This document shows, piece after piece, positions 11,480 to 23,160 of a stretch of 64,000 bases of DNA (position 1 is its first letter; each line of letters begins with the position of its first letter). A model generated the notes under the pieces. That model was not told the DNA's origin. It worked only from the letters and a program-made list of their open reading frames with translations, and ran no database searches. Where the stretch lies: NCBI RefSeq assembly GCF_033118175.1, contig NC_083701.1, forward strand, positions 10,311,501-10,375,500. The letters run 5' to 3'. Position numbers and translations under genes: made by a program. The DNA is from Dama dama. Taxonomy: Eukaryota > Chordata > Mammalia > Artiodactyla > Cervidae.

Positions 11480-11675
11480 GACAGCAGTACCCAGCATTTT
11501 TGGGTTTCATGGAAGATAATTTTTCCACAGACTGGGGGGTCAGGGGGATGGTTTCAGGATGATTCAAGCTCATCACATTTATTATGCACTTTACTTCTAA
11601 TCTAACACTGCTGGTGATCTGACATGAGGCACCAGTCTGGGGCCCAGAGGTTGGGGACCCCTGCTCTAAGATATC
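11480..11675 (-). mobile_element. hAT-type DNA transposon remnant
   Basis: Ends resemble an inverted pair: CAGCAGTACCCAGC on the left, and GGTTGGGGACCCCTGCTC on the right, whose complement starts GAGCAGGGGTCCCC. Internal TGGAAGATAATTTTTCCACA and GGGGGATGGTTTCAGGATGA match the common mammal-wide non-autonomous family carrying 'gtccgtggaaaaattgtcttccacg'. The exact subfamily is not assigned. Confidence 0.65.
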
Positions 11676-11738
11676 TAAGTTGGCTTTATGATTCCATTTC
11701 ATACATGGATTTTCAGAGAAATCAAGACATTAACAGCT

Positions 11739-11973
11739 ACTCTTTCTATTCAAGGGGAGTTCCCTGGTGGCTCAGACAGTAAAGAATCTACCTGCAATGC
11801 AGGAGACGTGAGTTCACTCCCTGGGTCAGGAAGATCCTCTGGAGAAGGAAATGGCAACCCATTCCAGTATTCTTGCCTGGAGAATCCCATGGACACAGGT
11901 GCCTGGCGGGCTACAGTCCATGGAGTCACAAAAGTCAGATGCAACTGAGAGACCGAGCACTTTCTCTATTCAA
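11739..11973 (+). mobile_element. Bov-tA SINE with TSD
   Basis: Full-length head, B box and BovA monomer between ACTCTTTCTATTCAA (11739-11753) and ACTTTCTCTATTCAA (11959-11973), a 13/15 TSD. Confidence 0.93.
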
Positions 11974-12009
11974 AACTTTATGTGTATCTAATAGTAAATT
12001 GTTTACTTT

Positions 12010-12205
12010 GCACAAATTAACTTGTTTAATATAATTTATTTATCAACCATAGGATGTAGGAACAATATCCTCAAAGTACAAACAGTTAAAAGATATTACT
12101 GTCCCTAAATTCCACAGCTAGTAAGTAGCAATGTTAAATCTCAACCAAGGTCTCACTAGCTCTGACTGCATGCTTACTGCTGAACTGTAGCCCCAAGGTA
12201 ACCAC
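12010..12205 (-). repeat. MIR SINE
   Basis: Antisense MIR core and head, including 'ATTCCACAGCTAGTAAGTAG', the antisense of the MIR 'CTTACTAGCTGTGTG' stretch, and CTCTGACTGCATGCTTACTG near the end. Confidence 0.68.
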
Positions 12206-12574
12206 CTAGCTTTGAAATATCTACTCTTAGTGCTAAAAGTTTGCCTTCAAGATAGGTGCATTTTCAATCAACTTTACCTTCTGTTTGTAAAAGATTTTCT
12301 ATGTTATTATGCTTCTTGGGAGATTGTTTACTCTTGTCTTGAGATACTGAATCATTTTCTATGACAGGAAAAAAGAAAGACAGGGAAGACTTTAATGACC
12401 TCATTTTAACATCTCTTTAAAGACCTTATTGCCAAATAAAGTTGTTTTTTAAATTTATTTATTGCTTTCTAAGGTATTGGTCATTCCAAATCCAATGGGA
12501 ATTTGACATAGGAATTTGTGGGGTCAGGATGAGGGTAAGGGTATACAATTTAGCCCATAACCGTGTACTTTTCT

Positions 12575-12995
12575 CTTTCTTAAATACTGTAAGCTCATAA
12601 CTAATAAGAACCCACTGTATAGCACAAGGAAATCTACTCAATACTCTGTAATCACCTGTATGGGGAAAGAATCTAAAAAAGAGTGGATATATGTAGATGT
12701 ATGTGTAACTGATTCAGGCTTCCCTGGTGACTTAGACAGTCAAGAATCTGCCTGCAGTGCAGGAGACCTGGGTTCAGTCCCTGGGTCAGGAAGATTCCCT
12801 GGAGAAGAAATGACTACCCACTCCAGTATTCTTGCCTGGAGAATTCCATGAGCAGAAGAGCCTGACAGGCTATAGTCCAGGGGGGGTCACAAAGAGTCAG
12901 ACACAACTGAGCGACTTTCACAACTGATTCACTTTGCCGTATAGCAGAAATGGACACTACAGTGTAAATCAATTACACTCCAATAAAAATTAAAA
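12575..12995 (+). mobile_element. Ruminant L1 3' UTR, split by a Bov-tA
   Basis: 'TAATAAGAACCCACTGTATA' followed by GCACAAGGAAATCTACTCAA matches the L1 3' UTR. It resumes after the SINE with ACTGATTCACTTTGCCGTAT and ends TTACACTCCAATAAAAATTA. 5'-truncated and noncoding. Confidence 0.85.
12707..12931 (+). mobile_element. Bov-tA SINE with perfect 10-bp TSD
   Basis: AACTGATTCA at 12707-12716 and 12922-12931 brackets a complete head plus BovA monomer. The TSD is itself part of the host L1 3' UTR, which proves the nested order L1 then Bov-tA. Confidence 0.95.
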
Positions 12996-13445
12996 ACAAG
13001 AAAGACGGGGAGGCTGAAGAAATTGAAAAAATATACGAAATTTGATGTGGTATCCTAGTTAATTGAGGTTGCACTGGGACAAAAAGTCTCAGAGAACAAA
13101 ACAAGCATTCATCATTTCAATAGCAGTTAGGAGAAAAGTGGAAACAAATGAAATTTCTAAGCCTCTTTCCACATCCTTTAGAAATCTGAAAACATCAGCA
13201 TAGCTCAAACGTGTTACCCCAATCAATGAAAGCCATTGGAAAAGTCAATAAGCCACTGGTATTTTCCCATTTTCTAACCATTCAACCACATGATCTGAGT
13301 AGTCATCTATCTCTGCACCCATCCATCATCCTATATTCATTTTCCTTCCATTTTTATATTCATGCTACCAATGTGATATATCTAGCATCAATTTATCATA
13401 TCTAAGATCAATTTAGTAAGTATAAAAATGTTAACTATGCACTTT
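12996..13445. other. Unassigned AT-rich DNA
   Basis: No family recognised. A short open frame at 13211-13405 has no recognisable content. Confidence 0.4.
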
Positions 13446-13449
13446 AACT

Positions 13450-13530
13450 CAGCTCTCCTTATTGAGTGCCTACTATCTGCCAATGCCATGGGAAGAACTT
13501 TTACATACATCACATCAGCTTAGTGTCAGG
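13450..13530 (-). repeat. MIR fragment
   Basis: 'TTATTGAGTGCCTACTATCT' followed by GCCAATGCCATGGG is the antisense MIR 3' core. Confidence 0.6.
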
Positions 13531-13769
13531 CACTTTGTTAGGATGAAAATATATATGAACTATCTCTGACAAAGCTTCTTGCTCTTAAGGGATTACAAAG
13601 TGAAACAAGCCATGATGATAAGAAACAATTATCTGAGCATACATAAGCAGTTACATTCCTTCAAAGATGAAACCATACTTAGCTGTCTTGCAGGAAAGAA
13701 TGTAATTGAGTTCTAAATAAATGACTCTGATAGAAAAAGTCTAGAGAAGGAAATGGGAGAAATCAACAT

Positions 13770-13930
13770 TCTTCTTCTTCCAAGTTCTAGTTCAAACATT
13801 GCCTCCTCTGGGAAGTGTTCAATGAAGTCTGACTCCCTAGGGCTGGACTTCACTTGTCTCCTCTGCTGTAGTTCATAGCCTTTGCCCCAGCTTCTTTCAC
13901 AGCCCTTACTGTCTTCCACGACATCATCTT
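13770..13930 (+). repeat. L2 LINE 3' fragment
   Basis: 'TTGCCTCCTCTGGGAAGTGT' followed by TCAATGAAGTCTGACTCCC matches the L2 'cctcctccaggaagccttccctgac' signature, then 'TCTTTCACAGCCCTTACTGT' like the L2 'tagcacttaccac' module. Confidence 0.65.
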
Positions 13931-13999
13931 ATTGTTCAGGAGACTGTGAGGTGAAATAGAGAATGCAAAGACCTTAGTGAAACATACTTTGGGTTAGAA

Positions 14000-14240
14000 T
14001 ACCATTTCCTATCATATGGGGTATCTAAGATGATGATTTTATGAGCTAACCCTTAGTAATAGGTTTCACCCATTTTGCTGAACACTTTATGTAATGGGAT
14101 TTAGTTCTCAGCACATCTTACCCTGGTTTTATGCTATTGATAAATCCATTTTACAAATAAGTAAGGTGAGGTTGAAGCAAATTTTCAAATTGCTATCATC
14201 AGTGGCAGAGACTGGTTTCAAACAATTGTCTAAAAAACAC
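14000..14240 (-). repeat. MIR SINE
   Basis: 'GCTGAACACTTTATGTAATG' and 'AAATCCATTTTACAAATAAG' are antisense MIR core. The head end is near 'AGTGGCAGAGACTGGTTTCA'. Confidence 0.7.
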
Positions 14241-14261
14241 GTATTTGAAGAAAACATGCAC

Positions 14262-14482
14262 TGGGACTTCCCTGGTGGTCCAGTGGCTAAGACACCACGC
14301 TTTCAATGCAGGAGGCCTGGGTTTGATCCCTGTTCAGGGAACTAGATCCTACATTCCACAACTAAGAGTCTGTATGCTGGAACTAAAAAAGGAAAAGATC
14401 CTGCAAGCTACAAAGAATCTCGTGTGCCACAGCTAAGACCGGGTGCAGTCAAATAAATAAACAAAAATAAATTAAAAAAGAA
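14262..14482 (+). mobile_element. CHR-type tRNA SINE
   Basis: Head GGGACTTCCCTGGTGGTCCA, B box GGGTTTGATCCCTG, then 'GATCCTGCAAGCTACAAAGA' and 'CGTGTGCCACAGCTAAGACC', ending in an (AAATAA)n tail. Long variant. Confidence 0.9.
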
Positions 14483-16225
14483 ATATACGCAGTAATTCTA
14501 CTCTATTCTCTTACTTGCTCAGCTTGCCAATCTCCTCCTCTATAAGTTAGGGCTGAAAATACCCCACAGTGCTCTGAGACAGCATCGTAGGCTGTGAATA
14601 TATTAGCAGTCAGGTTCTCTGGACTGAGCACGATGGTCCAGCTCGGCTTCACTACAGCTTTCTTTCTGTCCCTTCAAGATGCCAAGCTCAGTTCTACCTT
14701 CATAGTTTTCTTCCTTCTGCATGCAGTGCTCTATCTTTTGATCTGTGCAAATCTGGCTTCAATTTACCAGTTGAATCTTAGCAAAACTGTCCTCTCATTG
14801 TAAGATCTGTCCCAAAGACTCTAAAACAAAAGCCCAGACCTATCACTTTCTATAAATTCTAAGCTAACTCATTTTTCTTCATACTTTTTTCCACTGACGC
14901 TATATATCTCATTAATTGGTTGTTTTTACTTGGTTATTTGCTTATTTAGGATTGATCAAGGAGTTTATTTGTATTCAACCCATTTTCATTTACACGTTAT
15001 AGATTATTTTACTTTTAGAGATTTTCTTTGAGATGAAAACACAAATGCTTTATTAGAATGTAATACAAATGAATAATTTTACTACTTTCCTGATGATGCA
15101 GAAAAGGACCTTAGAACAGTTCAATTCACTTGTTCTCTCACTTATTTTGCATTATTATGCCATCAGTTTAAATTCTGCATATAGTTAAAACTATGTGATA
15201 TTATTTCTTTGAGAAGTTAATTTTCATTTATGTTGGATTACTTATTTACCATTTTCATTGACTCTAAATTTTGGAGACAGACACAGCTCATTTGGCTTAG
15301 AGAAGACAAAGTAGGAATCAACAGTTGACGATATGAAAGGAAAGGAAAATGGACGAGAAACAAATTAATATGTGTTAAGTACCTGCATGTGAACATATAC
15401 AGGATGTGATATAGGATATGTATATGATATTATCATCAGAAAGATAAATATAGTAAATTAAAGAGCTAGAATTCATGCTTAAAACTTTCAAATTCCAAAC
15501 ACTGTACTCAGTGATACATAGCACTGAAACTCTGTTTTCCTCATTTGACTAGTTTTCACCTGTTGGCTTTTGCTAAAATACTGTCTGTATGGGGGTGGAG
15601 TTAAGTGTTTCCTAGAATAGCTTTTTATTCTTGGAATCCTTTCTGTCTGCTTAAGCTCTGCAGTACTTCTTAAGGGCCATCAAAATCATTACTTTAATCA
15701 TACATCAAGGGTCATTTCCACTTGAGAAAGAGTCCTTTTTAAGGGAATGGTCCACTCCATCACTTCAGTGCTCTGTGTCTGCAGGCTCTCTATCCAGTAT
15801 CGGAAAACTTGGAGATAGGCTATTTACAGCAAAGATATACACAATAAGCCAGAAAACTGGGAGATGGCTTTGAAACTTAATTTTCTCACATCAAATAAAG
15901 AAAAGTTTGGCTTTCACTGGAGAGTGATTCAAGTTCAGGTTCAGCTTAGAGTGGATGTCTTTCATAATCACATGAGTTGAATGTGAGACTACCTTCACCT
16001 GAAGCACTGTACTTCCCCGTTACACTTGTGACCTTCAGACTCATTCCTGGGGCTGAGCAAGCTGAGACGCTTTTTCCATCCCACATTCAGTCCTGCCTGG
16101 AACTCTGATCACTGATGCTGTAACATCAGAACCACTGTTTCCTTTATAGAAGTGCAGCTACTTGCAGTTTGGTTTCCTCAGAAGGATGATAGCAGGAGTG
16201 GTAAGCATCCTTATATGGTTTAACT
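14483..16225. other. AT-rich DNA, mostly unassigned
   Basis: No gene or recent element. A weak antisense MIR-like stretch lies at about 15360-15520 (TGTGTTAAGTACCTGCATGT). Open frame 14594-14803 is hydrophobic but sits in unannotated DNA without a recognisable family. Confidence 0.4.
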
Positions 16226-16466
16226 ACCAATATACTGGGTTTCCCTGGTGGCTCAGTGGTAAAGAACCCGCCTGTCAATGCAGGAGACGCAGGTTCAATG
16301 CCTGGATTGGGGAGATTCTCTGGAGAAGGAAATGGCAATCCACTTCAGTATTCTTGCCTGGAGAATTCCCTGGGGAGAGGATCCTCATGGTCTACAGGCC
16401 TGGGTTGCAAAAGAATCAGACATGATTTAGCAACTAAACAACAATAACAACAACAACCAATAATAC
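16226..16466 (+). mobile_element. Bov-tA SINE
   Basis: Complete copy with a long (CAA)n tail (CAACAATAACAACAACAACC). Flanks ACCAATATAC (16226-16235) and ACCAATAATAC (16456-16466) look like a TSD with one indel. Confidence 0.92.
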
Positions 16467-16639
16467 CAAATCTTCTGTCTCAGATTTTACTAAAATTTGG
16501 GCACCAACTATAGGAGATAACAATAATAATAAACATAATCTTGACACACAAAAAATATTCTTCAGGCTTATGGAAAAAATTAAAAAGAAAACCTGATTAT
16601 TAGAGGTGCTCTCTTGGGTTATCTTAGTTCCTACCCTAC

Positions 16640-16830
16640 TCTCTGAGGTCTTCCTCTCCTCTTCCTCCTCCCCTTCCACTTCCTCCTCTTATTCCCCCCT
16701 CCTCCTCCCAAAGACAGAGCTCCTCATTCATCCCTAAGTTTGAATCTACATAAACACACATAAACACAAGCACACCCACATGTGTGCACTCACAGACATG
16801 CATAGAGACACACACATAGACATGCACAGC
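16640..16830. repeat. Pyrimidine-rich tract followed by imperfect CA-rich repeat
   Basis: 16644-16712 is nearly pure C/T on this strand (TCCTCCTC units). 16745-16830 is an imperfect (CA)n-rich stretch with CACACATAGACATGCACAG. Predicted open frames here are low-complexity artefacts. Confidence 0.85.
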
Positions 16831-16839
16831 ACAACACAC

Positions 16840-17870
16840 TAAACTTACTCTACGTGCTATCTCTTCTTAGCTATGAGGCAATTTGCAAAGTACAGTAATT
16901 TTCCAGTCATTTCCCAATTTCCCAATGTCAGTTATTGGGTCTAGCTTCTCATCAGGAGGAGTTTACAGATCCATGTGTAGTTTGATGCTCAGGTCCAGTG
17001 ATCGAGTCCAAGCTGGGCTCTGACACTCCAGATTATAAACTGTCCTCCAAGCCCCCTTAGTTTGTATGGGGTAAAATATGTACCTTTATTCATCTGGAAA
17101 AGTTCTGACAGTGAGTAAATGATATACCCAGCTTCCAAGAACAACTAAAAATATTTCAGACTAGAAAATTCTACATCTGTATTAATAAAAAGAAATCTTT
17201 TCCCAATGGAAATGGAATGGAACAGAATATAGTCTGAAAATATTTCCCATGCTCTCAACAGAGGTGAAAAATGTTTGTGCAAGGGGAGAAAGAGATAAGA
17301 AAAAAGAAAAACAAATATAGAGGATAAATGTGGATTTTGAGATCAGCTTTGATGACAAATCATACCCTGGTGGATCGTTTGTTTTCAGAGTATATCACCT
17401 ACTATCTAGAGCCTTTGGCAGGTTGATTCATGAATTCCCATGGTTTATAGTTAGTTCGCTCCTTTAAGTCAGGAACCTTCAGAAGATGAATTCTAAGTTT
17501 TAACCTACCAAGATGAGAAATGAATATTCCCTAGGAAAAAGTGGTGAATTCTGATAATACTCTTTTCTGATCACTTGAGTGAAGACAATTTTTTTTTTCT
17601 CCTGGAAATGTTTGCATTTTAGCTAAGAGTTCCATTGGGAGATGTCAATCATCTTTAAATGACGAAAAGTAATCATGGTTCAAGACATTCGGAAATTACG
17701 TGCCATTTCCACCAGTGTGACTATTCTCCAGGGATGTCATTCCTTCCTTGGTTTCATTTTTAAACTCTTCATTCATTAATGTCAGCTCCTCCTTCTGGGG
17801 TCTGCTCCTCCCTCACGTATCATTAGATCAGTACTACCAATTTTTAGCCATCATCTTTCCACTCATTTCC
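16840..17870. other. Unassigned DNA
   Basis: No named repeat. A/T- and GA-rich spots at 17155-17330; no gene evidence. Confidence 0.4.
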
Positions 17871-17879
17871 CTATTTTCT

Positions 17880-18110
17880 CCATGTTCCTGGTTCCATTAG
17901 TTGCTTTCAGTGTTAATCTTTATCTGTAGAGATATCTATCTTTTTATCTTCTATTGATTGTGAACATTTGTTTTCCCATTTGCATCTCAATTTGATTATG
18001 AATTTCTCATGGGTGTTTACATTATATTTTTCATTCTATTCCCAGTACCTAGTGTAGTTCTGGTACAGGGTGGGCACTCAAGGACCGTTATGTGGATGAG
18101 CAATCATATC
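17880..18110 (+). repeat. L2-like LINE 3' fragment
   Basis: 'CAGTACCTAGTGTAGTTCTG' followed by GTACAGGGTGGGCACTC follows the L2/MIR 3' pattern 'cagcacctagcacagtgcctggcacatagtaggcactc'. Confidence 0.5.
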
Positions 18111-18224
18111 ATCTGTCACAGCTTTTTTTGATATAGCTGAATTTCCATGGATATATACATCCAATTGTCCATACCCCCTTTTATTGGACATAATCGACAT
18201 ATCAGTAAATTCTGAGGCAGTTAT

Positions 18225-18335
18225 ATTAATAGCTATCATTTTTGAGCACCTATTATATGACACAATAACTACTTTGCATACAGCTTTTAACATAGGTAAA
18301 GTAAGTGGAGCAGTGCCTTTCATGAGAGAGTTATT
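18225..18335 (-). repeat. MIR fragment
   Basis: 'ATTTTTGAGCACCTATTATA' followed by TGACACAATAACTACTTTGC is diverged antisense MIR. Confidence 0.5.
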
Positions 18336-18510
18336 GTAACTATCCAAATTAGAGGAAATATTTACTTGCAATGTTGTTTAAATAAGGTGAAGTGCTGGTT
18401 ATGTGTACATAGCAAAAAAAAAAAATAGTCTTTTCTGTCACCATCTCCTTTATGTTAGCCAGATAAATATAATATGTCTATTTTTATCTATATACAGAGA
18501 GATATAGATA

Positions 18511-18621
18511 GACCCACTCTAGTATTCTTTCCTGGGAAATCCCATGGACAGAAAAGCTTGGTGGGCTACAGTCCACGGGGTTGCAAAGAGTCAGACATGA
18601 CTGAATGACTAACACTTTCAG
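18511..18621 (+). mobile_element. BovA monomer fragment (headless)
   Basis: Begins inside the monomer (GACCCACTCTAGTATTCTTT) and ends GACTGAATGACTAACAC. Bordered on both sides by (ATAGAT)n-type sequence. No tRNA head. Confidence 0.88.
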
Positions 18622-18649
18622 TTTCATAGATGTAGATATTTAGATAGAT

Positions 18650-19118
18650 ATCTAGAGAAAGGGAGATTTAATACGAAGAACTGTCTCTTATTATGGAGAC
18701 TGAGAATTCCCATGATCTACCAGATACAAGCCGAAGAAACCTGGAAAGAGATTCAAGACAGCTGTGGGGTAGTTTCAGTCTGCATCTGGAGGTCTGAGAA
18801 CCAGGAGCAATGATGAGTTAAGTCTCAGTCCCAGGCAGAAAAGCAAGACTAATATTCTGGTTCAACAGCTAGGTGGAGAGAGAATTCTCCTTGCCTCTTC
18901 CTTTTTGTTTTATTCATGTCCTTAATGGACTGGATGATGCCCGCTGACATTGAGGGGAGGGTAATCTTCTGTACTCAGTCTACTATTTAGAATGTTCCAG
19001 TTGCTAATCTCTTCAGGAAACACCCTAACAGACACATTTAGAAATAATATTTCACCAGATATGTAGGCAACTGGTGACCCAGTCAAGCTGACACAAAAAA
19101 TTAACCATCACAGGCTGA
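18650..19118 (+). mobile_element. Old L1-type 3' region, family not assigned
   Basis: Characteristic module series: GGGAGATTTAA, 'TTATGGAGACTGAGAATTCC', 'GATTCAAGACAGCTGTGGGG', 'GACTGGATGATGCCCGCTGA', 'TAATCTTCTGTACTCAGTCT' and the end ACAAAAAATTAACCATCACA. I recognise this as a frequent mammalian repeat, probably an L1M 3' end, but cannot fix the family. Confidence 0.5.
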
Positions 19119-19499
19119 TTTATAAAATTTCCACTATTCCCACCTCTCTCCCTCTCTAAGTAGAGAGTATGTCTCTGTTTATTTAGATATTAATTGTTAA
19201 ATTTTCCCAGGAAAAACCTGAGCTAGGAGCTTGACTCTATTCCTTCGATGACTGAACATCATCTAAGCTTGAGTACTTTGTGTCTAAACCAGGGATGACA
19301 CTTACAGCTTTACATAAGACAAATTCAGGTGAAATATCCAACATAATGTGTGGTATGTGTCTGGATCACAATAAATATTTCGTTTCCACCCTATTCATCC
19401 TTTTCATACTCCCTGTTACAACTATCTTGGTATATCCTCTGGATCCAATACAGATTTCTTCTTTCCACTGGCAGTAAACTTTGCTTTTATTTTTAACAC

Positions 19500-20250
19500 A
19501 GAGTTGTTGCACTAATGCATTTCCTCAGGAGAAGTACCCTTGTTCATATTAACCTGAGTGGTAAGTGTAAGGGTGGAATTGGATTACATGGTAAAAATGC
19601 ATTCAAGTCTTCAATTATTAATAATGAGTGGTCAAGCAATTAACAAGTCAAGGTACATTTGCTGGGAAGTGGATGATGGTAGTGTTCTTATCTAGAAATT
19701 GGAGCAGTGATTTCTAAATTTCATCTGACCGCCCACAAGTGCAGAAAATCCTGCTCCCAGTGGCATATCATCGTGATCCATTTTTATACTCGGTGAGGTT
19801 TAACAAGTTATTTTGAAATCCCAGAGCTCTCAAATGGTATTTTATTGGCTTGTACTTACTCATTTTCCAGACAGTGTTAATAGCACCATAAAATAGCAAG
19901 CTTGATACAGTACAATATTGGCATGATGAGTCAGCAGTTTATTAATCTCATACATGTGGGGCAATTTATTAACTCCATTTGAAGCAGTGGCATTGTTCAG
20001 TGTTATTCTGGGTACATGTTGAAATTTTGTTTTGTTTTACATGATTGAAGACTCAAAGAGTTGATAATCATTATCAAATCTTCTTAACACTTAATGAATT
20101 CAGAACTAAAAATTAGAATGAACGAAGCAGGTCAGGTGTAGAAAACAATAGTCACCAAAAAAGCAGTGGGGCAGTGACTGACGAAACTGTAAGACCCATC
20201 AGTGTGTAATTAGATGTGGATCCGGCTTTTTCTGTTACTCTGGGAATTGT
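19500..20250. other. Repeat-poor segment, candidate conserved noncoding DNA
   Basis: About 750 bases without a recognisable repeat or tract. Contains TCAATTATTAATAATGAG, AGCAATTAAC, GATGAGTCAGCAG (AP-1/MAF-like) and TTTATTAATCTCAT. Motif content only; constraint cannot be judged without other genomes. Confidence 0.3.
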
Positions 20251-20599
20251 GAACTAAAGTTTCCAATTAAGGAAAATGCTGCTAAGTATTCCACCTCCAA
20301 AAGAAAGCTGCTAACAAATGAGCTGACGTGATGGGGAAAAAAATCTGGCTACCTGTGTTCACCATCATAAGCCACACCCTTCCGAGCGTACGTAGTACAG
20401 TGGGCAGGAGGCAGGCCGACCCAGACAAGAAATGTCTGTCCTTCCAGAAACACCGCTTACATAGACGGAGGGCTTTTCTTTCCTGTCTGCATTGACGTCT
20501 TTCCCCAAATCCCAAAGTTATCAATGTGATTGAGAGTACCTGACAAGAAAGGAGAAGGCATCATGTGTCCTGGGTAGATGCTTGCTTAATTGCAGAATT

Positions 20600-20705
20600 A
20601 GTCTTCTCTTTTCATGGATAAAGAAACTGAGGCTCAGAGTACGAAGATAACTCACGGCATAACAGGGGAAACAGGATTCCAGCCAAAGTGGCCAGATTTT
20701 ATAGT
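20600..20705 (-). repeat. MIR SINE fragment
   Basis: 'CATGGATAAAGAAACTGAGG' followed by CTCAGAGTACGAAGATAACT is a well-preserved antisense MIR core. Confidence 0.72.
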
Positions 20706-21010
20706 CCTTTTCTTCACTATTATACTTTAAGGCCAAAAGAGCAACAGCAATTGGATTCATCTTCAAATGTTATCTGCCTTCACACCCCAAAGGCCAATCT
20801 GAGAAGGACTCTGGTTGATTTGAGGAGGATCCTGGTCTGGACCATGACATCAGCAACCATCCTTTTACCTTCCTTTTATGATGATCTCAGTCATTATTAT
20901 GCTTCTGCTCTTTCAAGATTTCAGCTGACCTTGGAAATACTACTACTAATCGGCATGATTTTCTCTATCCTCTTACCATGTGTGTAATTTTTTTTCCATG
21001 TGTAATTTAT
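20706..21010. other. Unassigned DNA
   Basis: Open frame 20688-20987 has no recognisable content and partly overlaps MIR. No gene claimed. Confidence 0.4.
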
Positions 21011-21011
<1 letters not shown>

Positions 21012-21060
<49 letters not shown>

Positions 21061-21070
21061 CATATATACA
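21012..21070. repeat. (TA)n(TG)n microsatellite
   Basis: TATATATATA then an uninterrupted (TG) run of about 19 units, then TATACATATATACA. It directly abuts the 3' end of a reverse-strand BovB. Confidence 0.97.
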
Positions 21071-21239
21071 GCTCAGTTCAGTTCAATTACTCAGTCGGGT
21101 CTGACCCTTTGCGACCCCATGGACTGCAGTATGCCAGGCTCCCTGCCCATCACTAACTCCCGAACCTTACTCAACTCATGTCCATCGAGTCAGTGATGCC
21201 ATCCAACCATCTCATTCTCTGTTGTCCCCTTCTCCTGCT

Positions 21240-23160
21240 GCCTTCAATCTTTCCCAGCATCAAGGTCTTTTCTAATGAGTCGGTTCTTCACATCAGGTGG
21301 CCAAAGTATTGGAGTTTCAGCTTCAGCATCAGTCCTTCCAATGAATACCCAGGACTGATCTCCTTTAGGATGGACTGGTTGGATCTCTTTGCAGTTCAAG
21401 GGACTCTCAAGAGTCTTCTCCAACACCACAGTTCAAAAGCATCAATTCTTCAGTGCTAAGACTTCTTTATGGTCCAACTCTCACATCCATACATGGGTAG
21501 TGGAAAAACGGCACCTTTGACCAGATGGACCTTTCTTGGAAAAGTAATGTCTCTGCTTTTTTAATATGTTGTCTAGCTTGGTCATAGCTTTTCCTCCAAG
21601 GAATAAGCATCTTTTAATTTCACAGCTGCAGTCACAATCTGCAAGATTTTGGAGCCTCCCCAAAATAAATTCTGTCACTGTTTCCATTGTTTCCCCATCT
21701 ATTTGCCATGAAGTGATGGGACCAGATGCCATGATCTTAGTTTTCTGAATGTTGAGCTTTAAGACAACTTTTTCACTCTTCTCTTTCACTTCATCAAGAA
21801 GCTCTTTTGTTCTTCTTTGCTTTCTGCCATAAGTGTGGTGTCATCTGCATATCTGAGGTTATTGATATTTCTCCCGGCAATCTTGATTCCAGCTTGTGCT
21901 TCTTCCAACCTAGCATTTCTCATGATGTACTCTGCATATAAGTTAAATAAGCAGGGTGACAATATATAGCCTTGATGTACTCCTTTGCCTATTTGGAACC
22001 AGTCTGTTGTTCCATGTCCAGTTCTAACTGTTGCTTCCTGACCTGCATACAGATATCTCAGGAGGCAGGTCAGGTGGTCTGGTATTCCCAGCTCTTGAAG
22101 AATTTTCCACAGTTTGTGGTGATCCACACAGTCAAAGGCTTTGGCATAGTCAGTAAAGCAGAAATAGATGTTTTTTCTGGAACTCTCTTGCTTTTTCAAA
22201 AATCCAGCAGATGCTGGCAATTTGATATCTGGTACCTCTGCCTTTTCTAAAACCAGCTTGAACATCTGGAAGTTCACGGTTCACGTACTGTTGAAGCCTG
22301 GCTTGGAGAATTTTGAGCATTACTTTGCTAGCGGGTGAGATGAATACAATTGTGCGGTAGTTTGAGCATTCTTTGGCATTGCCTTTCTTAGGGATTGGAA
22401 TGAAAACTGACCTTTTCCAGTCCTGTGGCCACTGCTGAGTTTTCCAAATTTGCTGGCATATTGAGTGCAGCACTTTCACAGCATCATCTTTTAGGATTTG
22501 AAATAGCTCAACTGGAATTCTATCACCTCTACCAGCTTTGTTTGTAGTGATGCTTTCTAAGGCCCACTTGACTTTGCATTCCAGGATATCTGGCTCTAGG
22601 TGAGTGATCACACCATCGTGATTATCTGGGTGCTGAAGATCTTTTTTGTACAGATCTTCTGTGTATTCTTGCCACCTCTTCTTAATATCTTCTGCTTCTG
22701 TTAGGTCCATACAATTTCTGTCCTTTATTGAGCCCATGTTTTCATGAAATGTTCCCTTGGTATCTCTAATTTTCTTGAAGAGATCTCTAGTCTTTCCCAT
22801 TCTATTGTTTTCCTCTATTTCTTTGCCTTGATCACTGAGGAAGTCTTTCTTATCTCTCCTTGCTCTTCTTTGGAACTCTGCATTCAGATGGGAATATCTT
22901 TCCTTTTCTCCTTTGCTTTTTGCTTCTCTTCTTTTCACAGCTATTTGTAAGGCCTCCTTAGACAACCATTTTGCCTTTTTGCATTTCTTTTCCATGGGGA
23001 TGGTCTTGATCCCTGTCTCCTGTACAATGTCATGAACCTCTGTCCATAATTATTCAGGCACTCTGTCTATCAGACCTAATCCCATGAATCTATTTGTCAC
23101 GTCCACTGTATAATTGTAAGGAATTGGAGTTAGGTCATACCTGAATGGTCAATTTTTTTT
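21240..23160 (-). pseudogene. BovB reverse transcriptase and linker, decayed
   Basis: Reverse-strand frames give the basic linker and start of the polymerase (22150-22995, 281 codons, with KKRWQEYTEDLYKKDLQHPD and VFIPIPKKGN). A frame change follows near 22160-22250, then motif A TDYAKAFDCVDHHKLW (near 22110-22160), motif B GVHQGYILSP (consensus-like position, QG kept) and motif C RYADDTT (near 21840-21860). The last catalytic Asp pair is intact, but frameshifts and stops elsewhere prevent a single product. Confidence 0.93.

Noticed and set aside
16640..16712. Possible regulatory polypyrimidine (H-DNA) element
   Set aside because: Low complexity with no mirror symmetry strong enough to support a structural claim.
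21012..21196. Open frame rich in Cys-Val repeats
   Set aside because: Translation of a (TG)n microsatellite running into a BovB tail.
22150..22995. A 281-codon reverse-strand open frame
   Set aside because: Same part of a second BovB; not a host gene.
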